Shown: in pieces, positions 1 through 12,229 of the stretch | Position numbering within the stretch: position 1 is the stretch's first letter | Layout of the letters: each line of letters starts with the position of its first letter | Source: Nothopassalora personata | Taxonomy: Eukaryota; Ascomycota; Dothideomycetes; Mycosphaerellales; Mycosphaerellaceae | NCBI GenBank assembly: GCA_033816765.1 | Contig: CM066299.1 | Span: 1-64,000 of the forward strand | Direction: 5' to 3' | Length of the DNA stretch: 64,000 nt | The notes under the pieces: model-generated | What the model was told of the DNA's origin: nothing | Database searches by the model: none | What the model saw: the letters and a program-made list of their open reading frames with translations, nothing else | Made by a program: the position numbers and the translations under genes

Positions 1-190
1 CCCTAACCCTAACCCTAACCCTAACCCTAACCCTAACCCTAACCCTAACCCTAACCCTAACCCTAACCCTAACCCTAACCCTAACCCTAACCCTAACCCT
101 AACCCTAACCCTAACCCTAACCCTAACCCTAACCCTAACCCTAACCCTAACCCTAACCCTAACCCTAACCCTAACCCTAACCCTAACCCT
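1..190 (+). repeat. Telomeric repeat array, (CCCTAA)n
   Basis: About 31 uninterrupted copies of CCCTAA run from the first base and then break down into 'ccctacctaaggg'. This is the C-rich strand of the TTAGGG telomere repeat used by most filamentous fungi, so the window starts at a physical chromosome end and the sequence to the right is subtelomere. Confidence 0.98.
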
Positions 191-340
191 ACCTAAGGGT
201 TAATTTAGCGGAATTATGAAATAACTTTTATATACTAATTTATAGTAATATATCTAGCTTCTAAACGGATCTAGTATATAATAGTAATATTAATAAATTA
301 CTAGCTAATACCCTCTATATACTCTCGACTAACCTATAGA
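191..340. other. AT-rich telomere-proximal spacer
   Basis: AT- and TpA-rich stretch between the telomere array and the first LTR. It shows the same RIP-like dinucleotide bias as the flanking transposons. No gene or second telomere-like block is visible. Confidence 0.6.
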
Positions 341-546
341 TATTAAGTTATAAGTAGTTAGAAGTTATAAAATAGACTTATAAAGGTGTTTTAAAAGTAG
401 ATAGTAGATTACATGTATCTAAGCTAGAATTAAAAGGGCTGCTTATAAAAAGGCTATAGGTAACTAATTAATGTTACCTAATTCTTAGCCGCTACTACCT
501 TAAGTTTAATTAGGCTATAGCGCCGGTGTACGCTTAGATCGTAACA
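341..546 (-). repeat. Copia 3' LTR
   Basis: Direct repeat of 7281-7486. On the minus strand it begins TGTTACGATCTAAGCG, next to the polypurine tract. Most differences from its partner are C/T or G/A, as RIP would leave. Confidence 0.85.
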
Positions 547-2269
547 CACCCCCTTAGCTCGTGCGGCTTATAGGTAAATAAGCTAATCGTATGTAATCGC
601 GTGCACCCTATCTATTACCTATTACCCTACCTACCTATAACGTAAGGCGTCGTTACTATACGCTTATTAGAGCTCTATTATAAGCTATATAGTAGGGCGC
701 TAAGTTAGCGTTTTAGGTAAGGCTATTATCCTAGCCTTATATCCCTATTTATAATCTTACTAAGTCCCTTATACTATAGTTAACCTATATAATAGGTTCT
801 AAGCGATATAATTCTTATCCGGTAGGGTAGCTAAGCTATTCTTATAGTACTAAACGGTAAGGCGTGCTATCTCCCTACATTTTAACGGACATATAAGGTT
901 ATAGGTTCGAGTCCTAGGGGTTATTATATCTACTAAATTTATTACTTAGCCTATCGTCCACTTTAATGTCCGCTCTATTCTTAATCAAAATCCTAGGTAT
1001 TATAGTACGCTGTTGCTTCGGCAATTAGGGTACCTTACTACTATCTAATAACTACGTATATATAACCTCGGTTACGGTCTTAGAGAACTCCGCTTCCTAC
1101 CTTAGGTAGAGATTACTATTTAGCTACGTCCTAGTAGGAACTCTTTTACCTAATAAAAGGTCTTTATAGCTTATAAATGCCTTATCTTTCTACTTAGGGT
1201 AAGGGTAATCCTATCGACGGTAGTACTATAGGTACTATATACCTAGCGGGTAGAGATGTTATCTCTAAGTAAGGTAAGGACGATAATAGAGGGATTAACG
1301 ATAATGTTATAGCGTTCGTTATAATATAGTAACGGAGGTAGTAATAGTAATGCTAATGCTACTAGTAGTAGGGAAGTTAATAGTGTTTCGGCGCTCGTAA
1401 TTAGCTACGCCGTTACTAGTACGTATACGCTATACCGCTACTAGTAATAGGGGTGTTTCCGATCCTTTTACTATAGGCTAATAGGAGTCCGAGAAACACT
1501 TACTAGTAATAGTAGTACTAGGGCAGCGCCGGTAAATAGTAGACGCTTACTCTAGCGGTAGCGGCGCTAGCGGCGCTAGGCGGTAGTACGGAGCCGGTAG
1601 AGGAGATAGTAGTACCGAACATACTATATAACCTCTACCGGTCTATATTAGTTAGTTAAGGAAAGAGAAAGGGTTTAGACCTAAAGAGGTGTTTTTATAT
1701 AGTCCTACTACTAGTTCCTTCCTATTATAGTATAGAAGGATAAAAGGGAAGTCGCGCTTAGTAGTAGCTAATTACTATATCGTTCTATATCGATACTACG
1801 ATACGCTAAGGAGAAGAGTCCTATAGTTAAAGCCTAGTACTAGTAACTGTCGAGAAGAGCTACTACTAGTATAGTAGTAGGCCTACGCTTCTTAGGCGTT
1901 ATTATTACCCCCTAAGGTAATACGGCTAGTGTTAGTATCTATAGTAGGCGCTAAGGAGCGTAGATCTACGCCTTCCTTAGCTATATTAAGTAGCTCTACG
2001 AAGCGCCTATACTTTTATAGTAGTAGTAGCTTAGTAAGCCTATCTATAGGTATGTCGTTAGTATTAAGATACCGAATCTCGATATCTCCTCGCTAGTTTC
2101 TCTAGCGGAGCTAGTAGTAGTAGATGTTAACATAGCGTAGCTTAGTATTAAGCTTTTACCCTTACTAGTTAATAAGTCGAATAGTCTAGGTATTATTATA
2201 GTATAGGTATATATACTAGTTAAACTCGAGATAGATCTCGGCGAAGATGCGTTCCTACTAGATTAGCTC

Positions 2270-5230
2270 TAATGCCGCTTATAATAGGCTAAGGAGTTCG
2301 GCTTCGGTTAAGGACTTAGTAATAGTAATCTACTTAGATGCTTTATAGTCGACTAGTCCGCCGAAGAGTATAAAGATCTATCCGCTAGAGCTAGTCCTAT
2401 CGACGTTTATACCGTAGGAGGCATCTAATACACCGAAGAACTTATAGTTCTTACCGAGATGTTTAGGTTAACTATGTAGGCTAGTAATGTACTTACTAGC
2501 GCTATATATAAGGTAGAGGTTCTTAGTCTCTAAGAGGTAGCGTAGGTACTAGTCTATAAGCTTTAGATGCGTGTCTATTAGCTTAGTTAGATACTACGAA
2601 AGCATTAATAGGGAAAAGGCAATGTCCGGGCGTATATATATTACTATAAAGTTAAGGGATCTAATGTATTATTAGTAAGTAAGGATCTTAATAGCTTCTA
2701 TAACATAGCCTTTAGGTACCGTCTAGTTAAGGTGTTACTCGACTAGCATATTTATCTTACGTACGCTAGTAGATATACTAAACTTAGTAGCAAGCTTCTC
2801 GATATAGTCCTCCTATAAGAGCTATAGTAGTCTCTTCTACCGATCTCGTATTACCTTAATTCCTAGAAACTAGGTAAGATCTCTAAGCTCGTGCATCTCG
2901 TACTTAGTAAGTAGACGCTTCTTATGCTAAGTGTATAGTCCTTATACTTACGGTAATATAGTATAACTAGGTCGTCTACATAAAAGAATAATATAACCTT
3001 ATTATTATAGTAGATGTATTCGGAGTCCGAGAGAGGAACTATTCTAAGGGAGGCTAGCGTCTTGGTAAGGGAGTTGTACTATAATAAAGGGGACTCCTTT
3101 AGTCCGTAGAGGGCCTTAACTAGTTTAAGAGCGTGTCTATCGGTAGGGCGATCGATTCTAGGAGGCGGCTATAGATATATAGTATATAGTAGGTCTAAGT
3201 TTAAGAAGGCGTTAATAACATTAAACTGTTTAGCTTCTAGGTCGAAGCTCGCGGCTATAGTATAGTAGAGGCGAAACATACTTACTAGTAATGTAGCGGC
3301 GTATATATCTAAGTATATGCCCTATAGATCGCCTCTTACGTATAGCCGGGCCTTAAAGCTCTTTAGTATACTATGCTTATCTAACTTATACTTATACACC
3401 TACTTTAGCGGTAATAGTAGCTAAAGTCCGTCCTCTTACTAAGCATTATAATTCTTCTCTTAATGTGTAGTCCATTTAAACGTGCCGGTTAAGACTACTT
3501 TAGTAAACTCTTTAGCTATAGCTTTACGCTATTATTAGGCGAAGCGGTGCTTTATAGCGGCTCGGTAGTTTAGAGGTTCGGGCGGAAGGTTATCGCGGTG
3601 TATCGACGTAATAGTGTTAATAGTACGTGTAGGGGAGGATCGGCGTGTTCGTACGACATCGTAGTACTTACGTCCTAGATAACGAGGTCTCGGGCAGATG
3701 CCCGCTATCTAGCTAATAATAACGTTAGCGACTATAATATTATATAGAGCATAGTAGAAGTAGGCGGTTTAGAGCCTCTTCCTAGTATCGGTAAGGGTAT
3801 AGTTAGAATTAGTGGAAAACTTATCTATTTAACTAAGTTCTTCGAAGGGGATTACTAAAGGAGGAGCGGTAGTAACGTCTAGAGTCGTCGAAGTATCTAT
3901 GTCTACTATAATCTCCTTACGGTCTTCCTCTATAAGTACATCTATTAATTACTACTTAAAGTCGTTAATGTACTATTAAGACGCGTCGTTTTAATAGCTA
4001 TTATTATAGTCGGAGTTCTCTATACTCTTATTAGTCGATAGTTCGACTCCGGATTTAACCTAGTCTCGTAAAAGTATAGGGGTTGTAGCGTCATTTAATA
4101 ACGGCTAATTAAGTGGCTAGAAACTGCTATTACCTTTAGGTTAGTTAAATGTTACTAGCGCTCGGTGTTATAGCTAGTGTAGTTTATGCCTAAGTAGTAA
4201 TTGTTAATAGGCGTGTTAACGAGGGTTTTAATAGAGCGGCTACTATTAAGCCTATTCTTTCACCCCCTTAGCCTATGCTATGTCCTACTTATAGTAAGCT
4301 ACGTATAGGTCGTGGTACTGTTTAGGCTCTTTAGCCGGTTCTACTATTACGATGTTCTTAATAGGGGTTAAGTAACTAGTAGTAAGAATTAATAGGTCGT
4401 AGAACGTAGTCTTATTAAAGAGGACGTCCTTTACCCGTATAACCCTATCTTTCGATAGGTCCTACACCCTATAGATGTTAGTAGAGTCGTAGCCTACAAG
4501 GTATCCGATAAGTGCTCGTTCTTTAAGCTTCTTAGTCTTACCTAGTTAAGTAGTGCTATAAATGTATACGTAGGCTAGGCAGCCGTACACTACTATGTAG
4601 CCCACATTTAGTACCCTACCTATTACCAATTTAAAGGGAGTCTTCTAGCCTTTTAATTAGATTAGTGACCGCTAGAGAATGTAGACGGTAGCTACTATAC
4701 ATTTATTCTAGAGCTTTTTAGGTAGGCGAGCATAAATGCGGATTATGCGAGACATCGTAATAATAACGCCGCCCGCTCGTTCTACTAGGTCCTAGTTAGA
4801 CGCGTAATTCGTAGTGTTATGCCACTTAATTTAATTGTTATTAATAGTTAAGCGGAAGGCTATACTAATAGCTACTTTATTATCGCTATAGAAGTAAATA
4901 AACCTACGCCTAATAAAATTGATAAAGCTAAGTAGGCTGTTAAAGCAAGCTAATACTAATAGTTAGTCCCTATTCTTAATAGTAAATTAAAAGTGCCCGT
5001 AGGTATCTAAATCGTAGAAATAAACTAGGTAACGATTACTATTATATGCTAGTGTAAACTTAGCTAAATCTATAGCTACGTACCTATAGGGAGTTATTAC
5101 CCTAATTAGCTTAGTCCTATTAAACACTTTATGTACCTTAGCTAGGCTACATACTCTATAATGTATAGTAAGGGGTGCTTTAGGTGCATTAGGGTTAATA
5201 ACCACCCCCTTAACTCTAAACGGAAGCTAG
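2270..5230 (-). pseudogene. Copia pol remnant (integrase, reverse transcriptase, RNase H)
   Basis: On the minus strand, 4987-5205 reads a pre-integrase/integrase segment with a C-S-L-A-K-V-H-K knuckle-like motif, then 'AIDLAKFTLAYNSNRYLVYFYD', which fits the copia GAG-pre-integrase to rve boundary with the first catalytic Asp. At 2971-2982 the codons TAT GTA GAC GAC give the copia RT motif YVDD, followed by L. At about 2270-2350 a serine-rich segment containing ITKSLTEAELLS matches the copia RNase H core. Integrase upstream of RT is the Pseudoviridae order. Many TAA/TAG codons interrupt the frame, mostly at former Gln or Trp positions, so no functional protein is made. Confidence 0.85.
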
Positions 5231-7280
5231 TTAATGCGTTTAGCGCTAATATAGCCGAAGATTTAGTGCTACTAGCGGCCTAAGAGCTTACGGTATTTAA
5301 TGGGGGTCCTACTAGACGTTACTACACCTTTAGTGCCCCCTATACTATTTATTACTGCCATAGCGGTACGGTCGCCGTTAGAGTCCTAAATAGGTAGTGT
5401 TTAGATAGTATTACCCTTACTAATTATACTAATAAAGTGCGCTATACGCTACTTCTTAGTAATCTTTAGTAGGATGCTCCTATTATTACTCGATAGCTAT
5501 TTATAGACTATCTCTAACTAAGGCGGTATAACTACCTTAAAGAAGGGGATTATACTAGTAGGGCGGTATAGGTCCATTAATTTCTTATTATTATAATAGA
5601 CTAAATTAGTACGTCCGTGCTACTAAAGTCTAGCCGTCTCTATACGTAAGTAGGAGATAACGTTCATATAAAAGCCTAGGCAATAGGCTACATCTAATAG
5701 GGTAAATAGTATCCCCTCTATCTTTATGCGAACCTTGCCTAATGCGGCAATAGGGAATGTCGTAGTTCCAGCTTAGATTAATAAGGTAGTTAGGCGCTCT
5801 ATAATGAATTCTACGCCCTACTAGTTATAGTAATTAATAACATAGGTGTCCGAGTAGTTATCGTATACCTAGTAATCCCTAAAGTTAAATCTTAATTAGC
5901 TTATTAAGCTCGAAAGGATAGTAAGACTAGTAAAGCCGTACGGTGCGGCCTTACCCTTAGTAATTGCCTTATCTCGTTCCTTATCCGTGCGCCTATTACG
6001 GTTTAATACGCCTAGTAAGCGTTTACTATTATCGCCTAAGTAGTAATTAATAAAGTGCTTCTAGTACTTCTTCTACTACTTAGAGCGCTAATCCTTTAAT
6101 AGACGCTTCTTAGGGTTAACTACATCGTATAAATAGAGGTTCTTATAACAACTCTCCTTAGGCTCGCCGGTAATGTTCTAGTAGCCGCTTAGCCTATCGT
6201 TATTATTACTACTCTTCCCTTTATTTACACCGTTACTACGGTTACGACTCTTATCGCCGCGGCTACGACGACGGTTGTTATTACTATTCCTACCGACTAT
6301 GCCTACTATAGGCGCTAGTAGTAGAGGCTCGTCCTCTACTAAGGGTTCGCCTATAAAGGTTACGAAGACTAATCGACCGTTCGTAGTAACTAGGGTAGTG
6401 TTACGTATCTATTCGAGGTATCGCTCGGTAAGCTTACTAAGCGAGAGCTTATTATGCTTCTACTCGTTATATAGTAATGCTCTATAGGTAGGAGTTTTCT
6501 ACTATATCGTAAGTAGGAAGTGTCGTAGTAGGTCTCCGTACTCGGTATAGTTATAATCTAGTATCTTAGTCTATAGTACTAGCTAGTCTAAATACTAGTC
6601 GTCGACCCTTTAGGCCTAGCTCTTCTAAAGCCTATTTAGCTCTAGTATAAGCTATCGCTTACGTAACATGTCGTTTAGTCCGTACTAATCCTTTAGAGCC
6701 TAGACCTTACCTCTAAGGGTGCGTTTACTATGTATTAGCTCCTAGCCTAGCTCTATAGTAGTCCTAATTAGGTAGGTAACTAATTTAGACCTTACGGACG
6801 TAAAGATGTTATATATCCGCTACCTACGGTCGGTGTCTAACTAGCGGAGCTTAATAAGCTCCTTATCTTTAGCCGTAGCGTCTTTAGTAGTGTATGCTAA
6901 TTAGATTTACTCGAACGTTAAGTACACCGGCTCTATTAGCTCGGTAGTAGTGTCGTTCGGATCTATATACTTCTAGATGTTTAGAGACTTAGCGTAGAGC
7001 TCTAACTAACGGTTAAACTTGTCCTATTAGTTGTAACTCTTAAGAACGATAGTAGCGTGCGGTAAAGTACCGGTACTACCAGGTGTCTCGGTAGTCGCTA
7101 TAACGGTATTAATGGGCCTAATGAAAGTTCCTATAGGTCTACTAGGGTTACTGTACTGCTATGCAATAGTTGTTAATAGGATAATAATGGATCCTACTAG
7201 TTTTTAATAACGATGTAAAATCTACTCTAGGACTTCGTTTTATGTAGCGAACGTTAGTAAGCGCCTATCGGGCTTATAAC

Positions 7281-7486
7281 TATTACGTTATAAGTAGTTA
7301 GAAGTTATGAAATAGGCTTATAAAGGTGTTTTAAAAGCAGATAGTAGATTGTATGTATCTAAGCTAGAATTGAAAGGGCTACTTATAAAAAGGCTATAGG
7401 TAACTAATTAATGTTACCTAATTCTTAGCCGCTACTGCCTTAGGTTTAATTGGGCTGTAGCGCCGGTGTACGCTTAGATCGTAACA
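7281..7486 (-). repeat. Copia 5' LTR
   Basis: Right-hand copy of the 206-bp LTR. The primer-binding site abuts its inner edge at 7280, which fixes the LTR boundary and the element's orientation. Confidence 0.85.
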
Positions 7487-9185
7487 AGAGACGATAGTCT
7501 ATATATTGTCTATAATAAAGCTAATATTATTAATATATAACTTATCTTCTTACTATATTATATAACCCTCGGCTTTTATTATAAATCGAACCTTTATTCT
7601 ATATATATATTAATAATATAAACGATTTATAGGGCTAATCTTACTACCGAACTTATATAATATTATAAACCGTCGTATTAATATATCGACGCCTCTAACT
7701 ATAGACGGTACGTACCGTATCGCCTAATCTTTATTATCGCTAGCTTCGATAATACGCTATACGGCCTACTACTTAACGGACTATATACGATATATAACGA
7801 CCGTACGTATACTTATAATTACCGCGGATAATACTTATATATATTTAACGCTACTTTCTATCTACTCTAGTTATCTAGACTTAATACGGCTATCGTACTT
7901 ACGACTCTACTATCGAACTCGTCGTCCTATAGCTTATAATTAAATATCGATACTTAGAATACGGCGCTTATATTCTCCGTATTCTATTATCGATATACCC
8001 CGGCTTCGATATCCCTCCCTCCCTCCTATATATATACGGTATATAATCGTAGTAAAGCTATTACTTATATATTAGTTAATCGATATCGCGGCGTATCCTC
8101 TTACTTAGCGGTACGCTAAATATACCGTAATATCTTTACCTATACTTATATATACTTACGTAGTAACTATACTTTTAATTTCCTATAAAATAGTTTCTTA
8201 TTATTAGGTAATCTATAGTCTCGGCGGTTTACTACCTCTAATATAGCGCGCCCGATATATTCTATAGTACTTGTCGTAAACGTATACCGGATTATCTCCT
8301 TTATCGCTCTATATACCCTTACTAATACGGCCTCCGATCTTTCCGGGTATATATTATTTTATAACTCGTATATACCCTCGTTAAACTTTACTTCTCTCTT
8401 TATTAGCTATATCGACTTTATTAAATACTTAACCGGAAACCCGGCTAAGTAGTAATACTAACCAATAATATCTAACTATAGGTTCGCTACCCCTTATAAT
8501 ATACTACCGTAAATCTAACGCTTATTATACTATACCGCTCTCGCTACCTTAACGCTACTTTTTATACTCTACGCTCGATTAATAGGTACGGGGACAATCG
8601 GTCTCAAGGCCGGTCTTATAGCTACTCTCTCTAGGTTTTTACTTCTTACTACGAGGTTTCTTAGTAGTAACTACTATTTCGACTTAAGCACGGAGATAAT
8701 CGGTCTCGAGGCCGGTCTTAAAGCTACTCTCTCTAGGTTTTTACTTCTTACTACGAGGTTTCTTAGTAGTAACTACTACTTTGACTTAAGTATAGAGATA
8801 ATCGGTCTCGAGGCCGGTCTTAAAGCTACTCTCTCTAGGTTTTTACTTCTTACTACGAGGTTTCTTAGTAGTAACTGCTACTTCGACTTAAGTACGGAGA
8901 TAATCGGTCTCGAGGCCGGTCTTAAAGCTACTCTCTCTAGGTTCTTGCTTCTTACTACGAGGTTTCTTAGTAGAAACTGCTATTTTAACTTAAGTACGGA
9001 GATAATCGGTCTTAAGGCCGGTCTTAAAGCTACTCTCTCTAGGTTATTACTTTATACTACGAGGTTTCTTAGTAGAAGCTACTAGATCTAAGGGGACAAT
9101 AGGGAACACTAACGTAAATACACGTCCGAACGGGACCTATTAGGCGGAACTAGGGCTAAAGGCGGCGGAGGGGGGAAGGGTATAA
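7487..9185. other. RIP-degraded repeat, probably the internal 3' part of a plus-strand LTR element
   Basis: AT-rich, stop-riddled DNA between the copia LTR and an LTR at 9186. A purine tract (about 9160-9185) lies immediately before that LTR, so this stretch probably is the 3' interior of an element related to Gypsy D. No recognisable gag, RT or integrase motif could be read, and no second LTR was found on the left. Confidence 0.45.
8588..9095. repeat. Tandem repeat, five copies of a 102-bp unit
   Basis: The marker 'aatcgg' starts at 8596, 8698, 8800, 8902 and 9004, a constant spacing of 102 bp. Copies differ by a few mostly RIP-type substitutions. 102 is a multiple of three, so the unit could once have been a 34-codon protein repeat. 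It lies just upstream of the polypurine tract of the element ending at 9323. Confidence 0.95.
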
Positions 9186-9323
9186 TGTAAGGGGCGAGCC
9201 CTTATCTCTTACTACGGGCGGCGCCTATACGCGTATAGACTACGTCCGACTTATCTATTCTTCCGTATCGAACTTATTATATACCTTATAGAACTTTATT
9301 ATACATATCGTTTACCCGTAACA
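9186..9323 (+). repeat. LTR related to the Gypsy D LTR, plus orientation
   Basis: Starts TGTAAGGGGCG and ends TTTACCCGTAACA, the same termini as the reverse complement of the Gypsy D LTRs (29187-29348, 36428-36589), with diverged middle sequence. A purine-rich tract abuts its left edge, so it is a 3' LTR of a plus-oriented element. Confidence 0.75.
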
Positions 9324-9435
9324 ATAGTATATATATATATATATAGATAAGAGAAGGGGAAAAGAAAGGGGAAGGGCGCGCTTCCTATACCCTCGACTTA
9401 TGTCGGCCTAGCTAAATCCTAACCCTAAAGTCCCC

Positions 9436-9534
9436 TACGATATAAGAATTATATATAACATAACTTAGAAAGGTCTAAGCATAGAAGTAGGTACGAGAAA
9501 CATTTATAGACTTAGACCTATCTAAATTAAGTAC
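9436..9534 (-). repeat. Hairpin with introner-like arms near the 3' end of the SNF2-like gene
   Basis: Inverted arms AACTTAGAAAGGTCTAAG (9462-9479) and CTTAGACCTATCTAAATT (9511-9528). It resembles the three hairpin introns at 10489, 11707 and 21174 but has a longer loop. A GTAC donor-like start at 9534 is possible. Whether it is spliced is unclear. Confidence 0.5.
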
Positions 9535-10488
9535 CTAACCTATAACCTATTAAACTAAAGTCTAACCCTAACCTAACCTACCGAGGTAACGGCTAGCCTA
9601 AGGGCTTCGCGCTACCGTTCGAGCTCGACCGTAGGGGACTACTCGGCTAAGGCGTGTCGTTACTAAACTAAGTAGTATAGCGATCGAGTAGAACTCGCGC
9701 CTATGCCTAGACGTCGGGAGGGCTAGCTATTAAGTCGTCGACCTAAGCCATCTATAAATTAGTACGTCTAGTCTTCTTTACGTAGCCGGTAGTACTACGA
9801 GGCATACCGAGGGCTTCCCTAGACGCTAGGAGGAGCTCCTTATTCTTAAAGCGGTCGGTATAGGTCTATAGTGTTCCTCGAGATAGCGGCGGGCCGGACT
9901 ACGGCTACTACGGAGCTACTAGGTACTATAGAGTCGCTAGCTACTATAGAGCTACGGGCTACGGCGGAGTCTCCGCGGGCTACTATAGAGCCAATAGCTT
10001 AAACCCTCCTAGAGGCGGGAGAAGTATCGCGGACGGCTAGGACGAAGGATTCTACGGTTACTACGGAGGAGGCTACGGCGGATTCGACCGCTAGAGACCT
10101 AATAGCTAGGGGCCTAGGCGCTCGGCTAACGCCTTATTAATACCCTACTCGGCGGCGGCCTATACGGCGGCGGCCTTCTTATCGGTGGTCTTCTACGCGG
10201 TAGCTTTCTCTTAAGCCGCGCGCTTCTTAGCTAAGGGCGAGACGATCGGGTCCTTATTATCGCTAGAGTCGCTATTATCGATACCGCTAGCGTTAGGGGT
10301 AGGGTCTAGGGTCGCTACGCGAGAGCGTAAGCGGGAGTTACGTCTACCGGAAGCGTCCTTAGTACGCGAGGCCGATAAGCCGAGGGTAATGTACTCGGAC
10401 GGGGCGTCTACTATATTTATAGCGGCTATAATAATGTCTATAAGCTAGTTAGTAACTAAGCCCGGTTAAATGCGGATAAGTAAACGAC

Positions 10489-10555
10489 CTAACTTAGAAA
10501 GGTCTAATAACTACTATAACTTAGACCTTTCTAAGTTAAGATAGGGATTACTTAC
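10489..10555 (-). repeat. Hairpin-forming candidate intron (introner-like), 67 nt
   Basis: On the minus strand it starts GTAAGT and ends CTAAGTTAG before GTC. Its body is the inverted pair AACTTAGAAAGGTCTAA / TTAGACCTTTCTAAGTT with a short loop. It sits between coding-like segments of the SNF2-like gene. Near-identical arms recur at 11707-11768 and 21174-21237. Confidence 0.65.
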
Positions 10556-11706
10556 TAGTCTAGGTAAGATAGGCGATACGGGTAGTATCGGAAGAGTACG
10601 TAACCTACTCGGCGGTATAGAGAATATACCTAGTAACGGTATCTAGTTTAAAATTCTCGGCGGGTGCATCGCGGAACTTATACACCCTAAACCCGGGTAT
10701 CTCGGCCTTAGGGGTCGAATAGACGTCGGGGATATCGGGCTTAGGGGGGAAGAAAGCCGTAGCTTTTCTCTCGGCCTCGAGCTTAGCTAGGAGCTCTTAC
10801 GCGGGAAGGCTACCGAGGGCGAAGCGGAATAGCTATTCGTCTAGGAGTATATTCTTCTTCCGCGTGTCTTTAATGTCGAGCTAGGCGGAATCCGTACGGG
10901 AGGAGCGGATACCGAATATTAATCGTATAAGGGTATCGGCGAGGACGTCTAACGTACGAGCCTCGACGTCGAGGGCTCCGCGGGCAACTTCCGCTACGCT
11001 ATCGCCGACGAGTATCGAGGCGTATCCCTTATCCTATAGGCGATCGAAGGGGTCGTCGCGGCGAATAGCGGCTATAAGTACGGGGTCTATCTTAGCGGCG
11101 GCCTTAACCTACTCGACGAAGCGGCGTTAGTACTTAGCCTAGAGGGCCTAGTCTACGGTCTCGTCGGCGCATAGAATATAGTAAGTTATAGCGGAGGCCT
11201 AGCTAATACGGTTTACCCGACCGCTAATCTCCGAGACGGCGCGTAGGTTTAGATAATCTATAACGATTACGACGTGTCTACCTACCTAGAGGTTAGCCGA
11301 CTCGGTAGCGGAGCGTAACGAATAAATAAGAATTTATATATAAGGGTCGGTATTAAAGGCTCGTTCGGTGAGTACGCGGGTCCGGTTCTTAATACCGGAC
11401 CGGATAATACGGTAATCGAATCCGAGGAGAACGTAGACGAGTTCCGCGAGTATAGTAGAGATAGGTTCGCGGTAGTAGATAATTACTTTTTTACTAAGTC
11501 GGACGAGGTAACGATAGAGTAGGAGTACTAAAAGCTAATATTTAAGGGAAGATCGGATAACCTAGGTAAGATACTCGGCCCGGGTATTAGGCTTATACGA
11601 CTAGATATCGGCCTTAGTAGAGGCGTAGAAGAAGGAGAACGGGTCGGTCTCGCTATAGGTACTATTCGATAATATTAGCCCGGCCCATATAAACGAGCGT
11701 AGAGAT

Positions 11707-11768
11707 CTACATAACTTAGAAAGGTCTAAGTAAATTAACGACTTAGACTAATCTAAGCCGGGTAGCAC
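11707..11768 (-). repeat. Hairpin-forming candidate intron (introner-like), 62 nt
   Basis: Minus strand GTGCTACC ... CTAAGTTATGTAG before ATC, with arms AACTTAGAAAGGTCTAAG and CTTAGACTAATCTAAG. The donor is non-standard (GTGCTA). It interrupts the SNF2-like reading frame. Confidence 0.6.
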
Positions 11769-12229
11769 TTATAGTTTAGAGACGGTCTATAACTAGGAGT
11801 CGACGCGGCGCGCTAATAGTCGGGTAGTAAGAGGGTAGTTAGCGGTTAGAAGGAGTAACCGGCGGAGGAAAGTAGCGCGGCCGCTCGTATCGGCCGGCGC
11901 GGCGTTATCGTCGACGGAGAATAGCCTAGCCGTCTTACTAGAGCCTATATAGGTGTTATAGGCTAGGTCGTATAGGGCGGCGGAGATAGGATCGGCCCGG
12001 GCCTCGAGGTAGACAAAGGTTAGGGGAGGGATACTATCGCCGATAACTACGTCGTACTCGAAGACTTCGATTCTCTATCCTTTAACGCGACGTAGCTATA
12101 CGAGGCCTAGCGCTAGCTAAGCGACGATCGTAGCGGAGGCATTATAGCTCTCTACGCTTTATAGAAGGCGGCTAGGATAGAGGGCGGCGAGGTAGACCTC
12201 GGCGAGGGTATAGCCTAGGTAGAGCTAGG

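Larger units (their letters stand above)
341..7486 (-). mobile_element. Ty1/copia LTR retrotransposon, RIP-inactivated
   Basis: Two direct 206-bp repeats (341-546 and 7281-7486) ending in 'gatcgtaaca' bound about 7.1 kb. Reading the minus strand, the 5' LTR is on the right. It is followed directly at 7280 by GTTATAAGCCCG, which resembles a half-molecule initiator-Met tRNA priming site with one TG-to-TA change. Next to the left LTR a purine run (minus strand AAGGGGGTG) is the polypurine tract. Integrase, RT and RNase H appear in copia order. Flanks 'ataga' and 'agaga' do not match as a clean target duplication. Stops in every frame make it dead. Confidence 0.9.
9580..12224 (-). pseudogene. SNF2-family helicase-like gene, C-terminal block (RIP-inactivated)
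   Basis: Third block of a minus-strand gene. Around 11196-11230 the minus strand reads EISGRVNRIS, followed by ASAITYYILCADETVDQ. This fits the end of the SNF2 helicase C-terminal lobe (motif VI region, usually Q.xGRxxRIGQ, then the 'ADETVDQ' type extension). Upstream is FAELVYVLLGFDYR-like sequence of the same lobe. From about 10440 to 9580 comes a long Ser/Thr/Ala/Lys-rich tail with basic stretches. The frame is broken by TAG/TAA at probable Gln and Trp codons and contains hairpin introns at 11707-11768 and 10489-10555. Gypsy A1 begins at 12230, after the duplicated CTAGG, and separates this block from 20079-21296. Confidence 0.75.

Noticed and set aside
4987..5205. 72-codon frame as a standalone gene.
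   Set aside because: It is an open remnant of the copia integrase.
8588..9095. CRISPR-like array.
   Set aside because: The repeats are contiguous 102-bp units without unique spacers, in a eukaryotic subtelomere.
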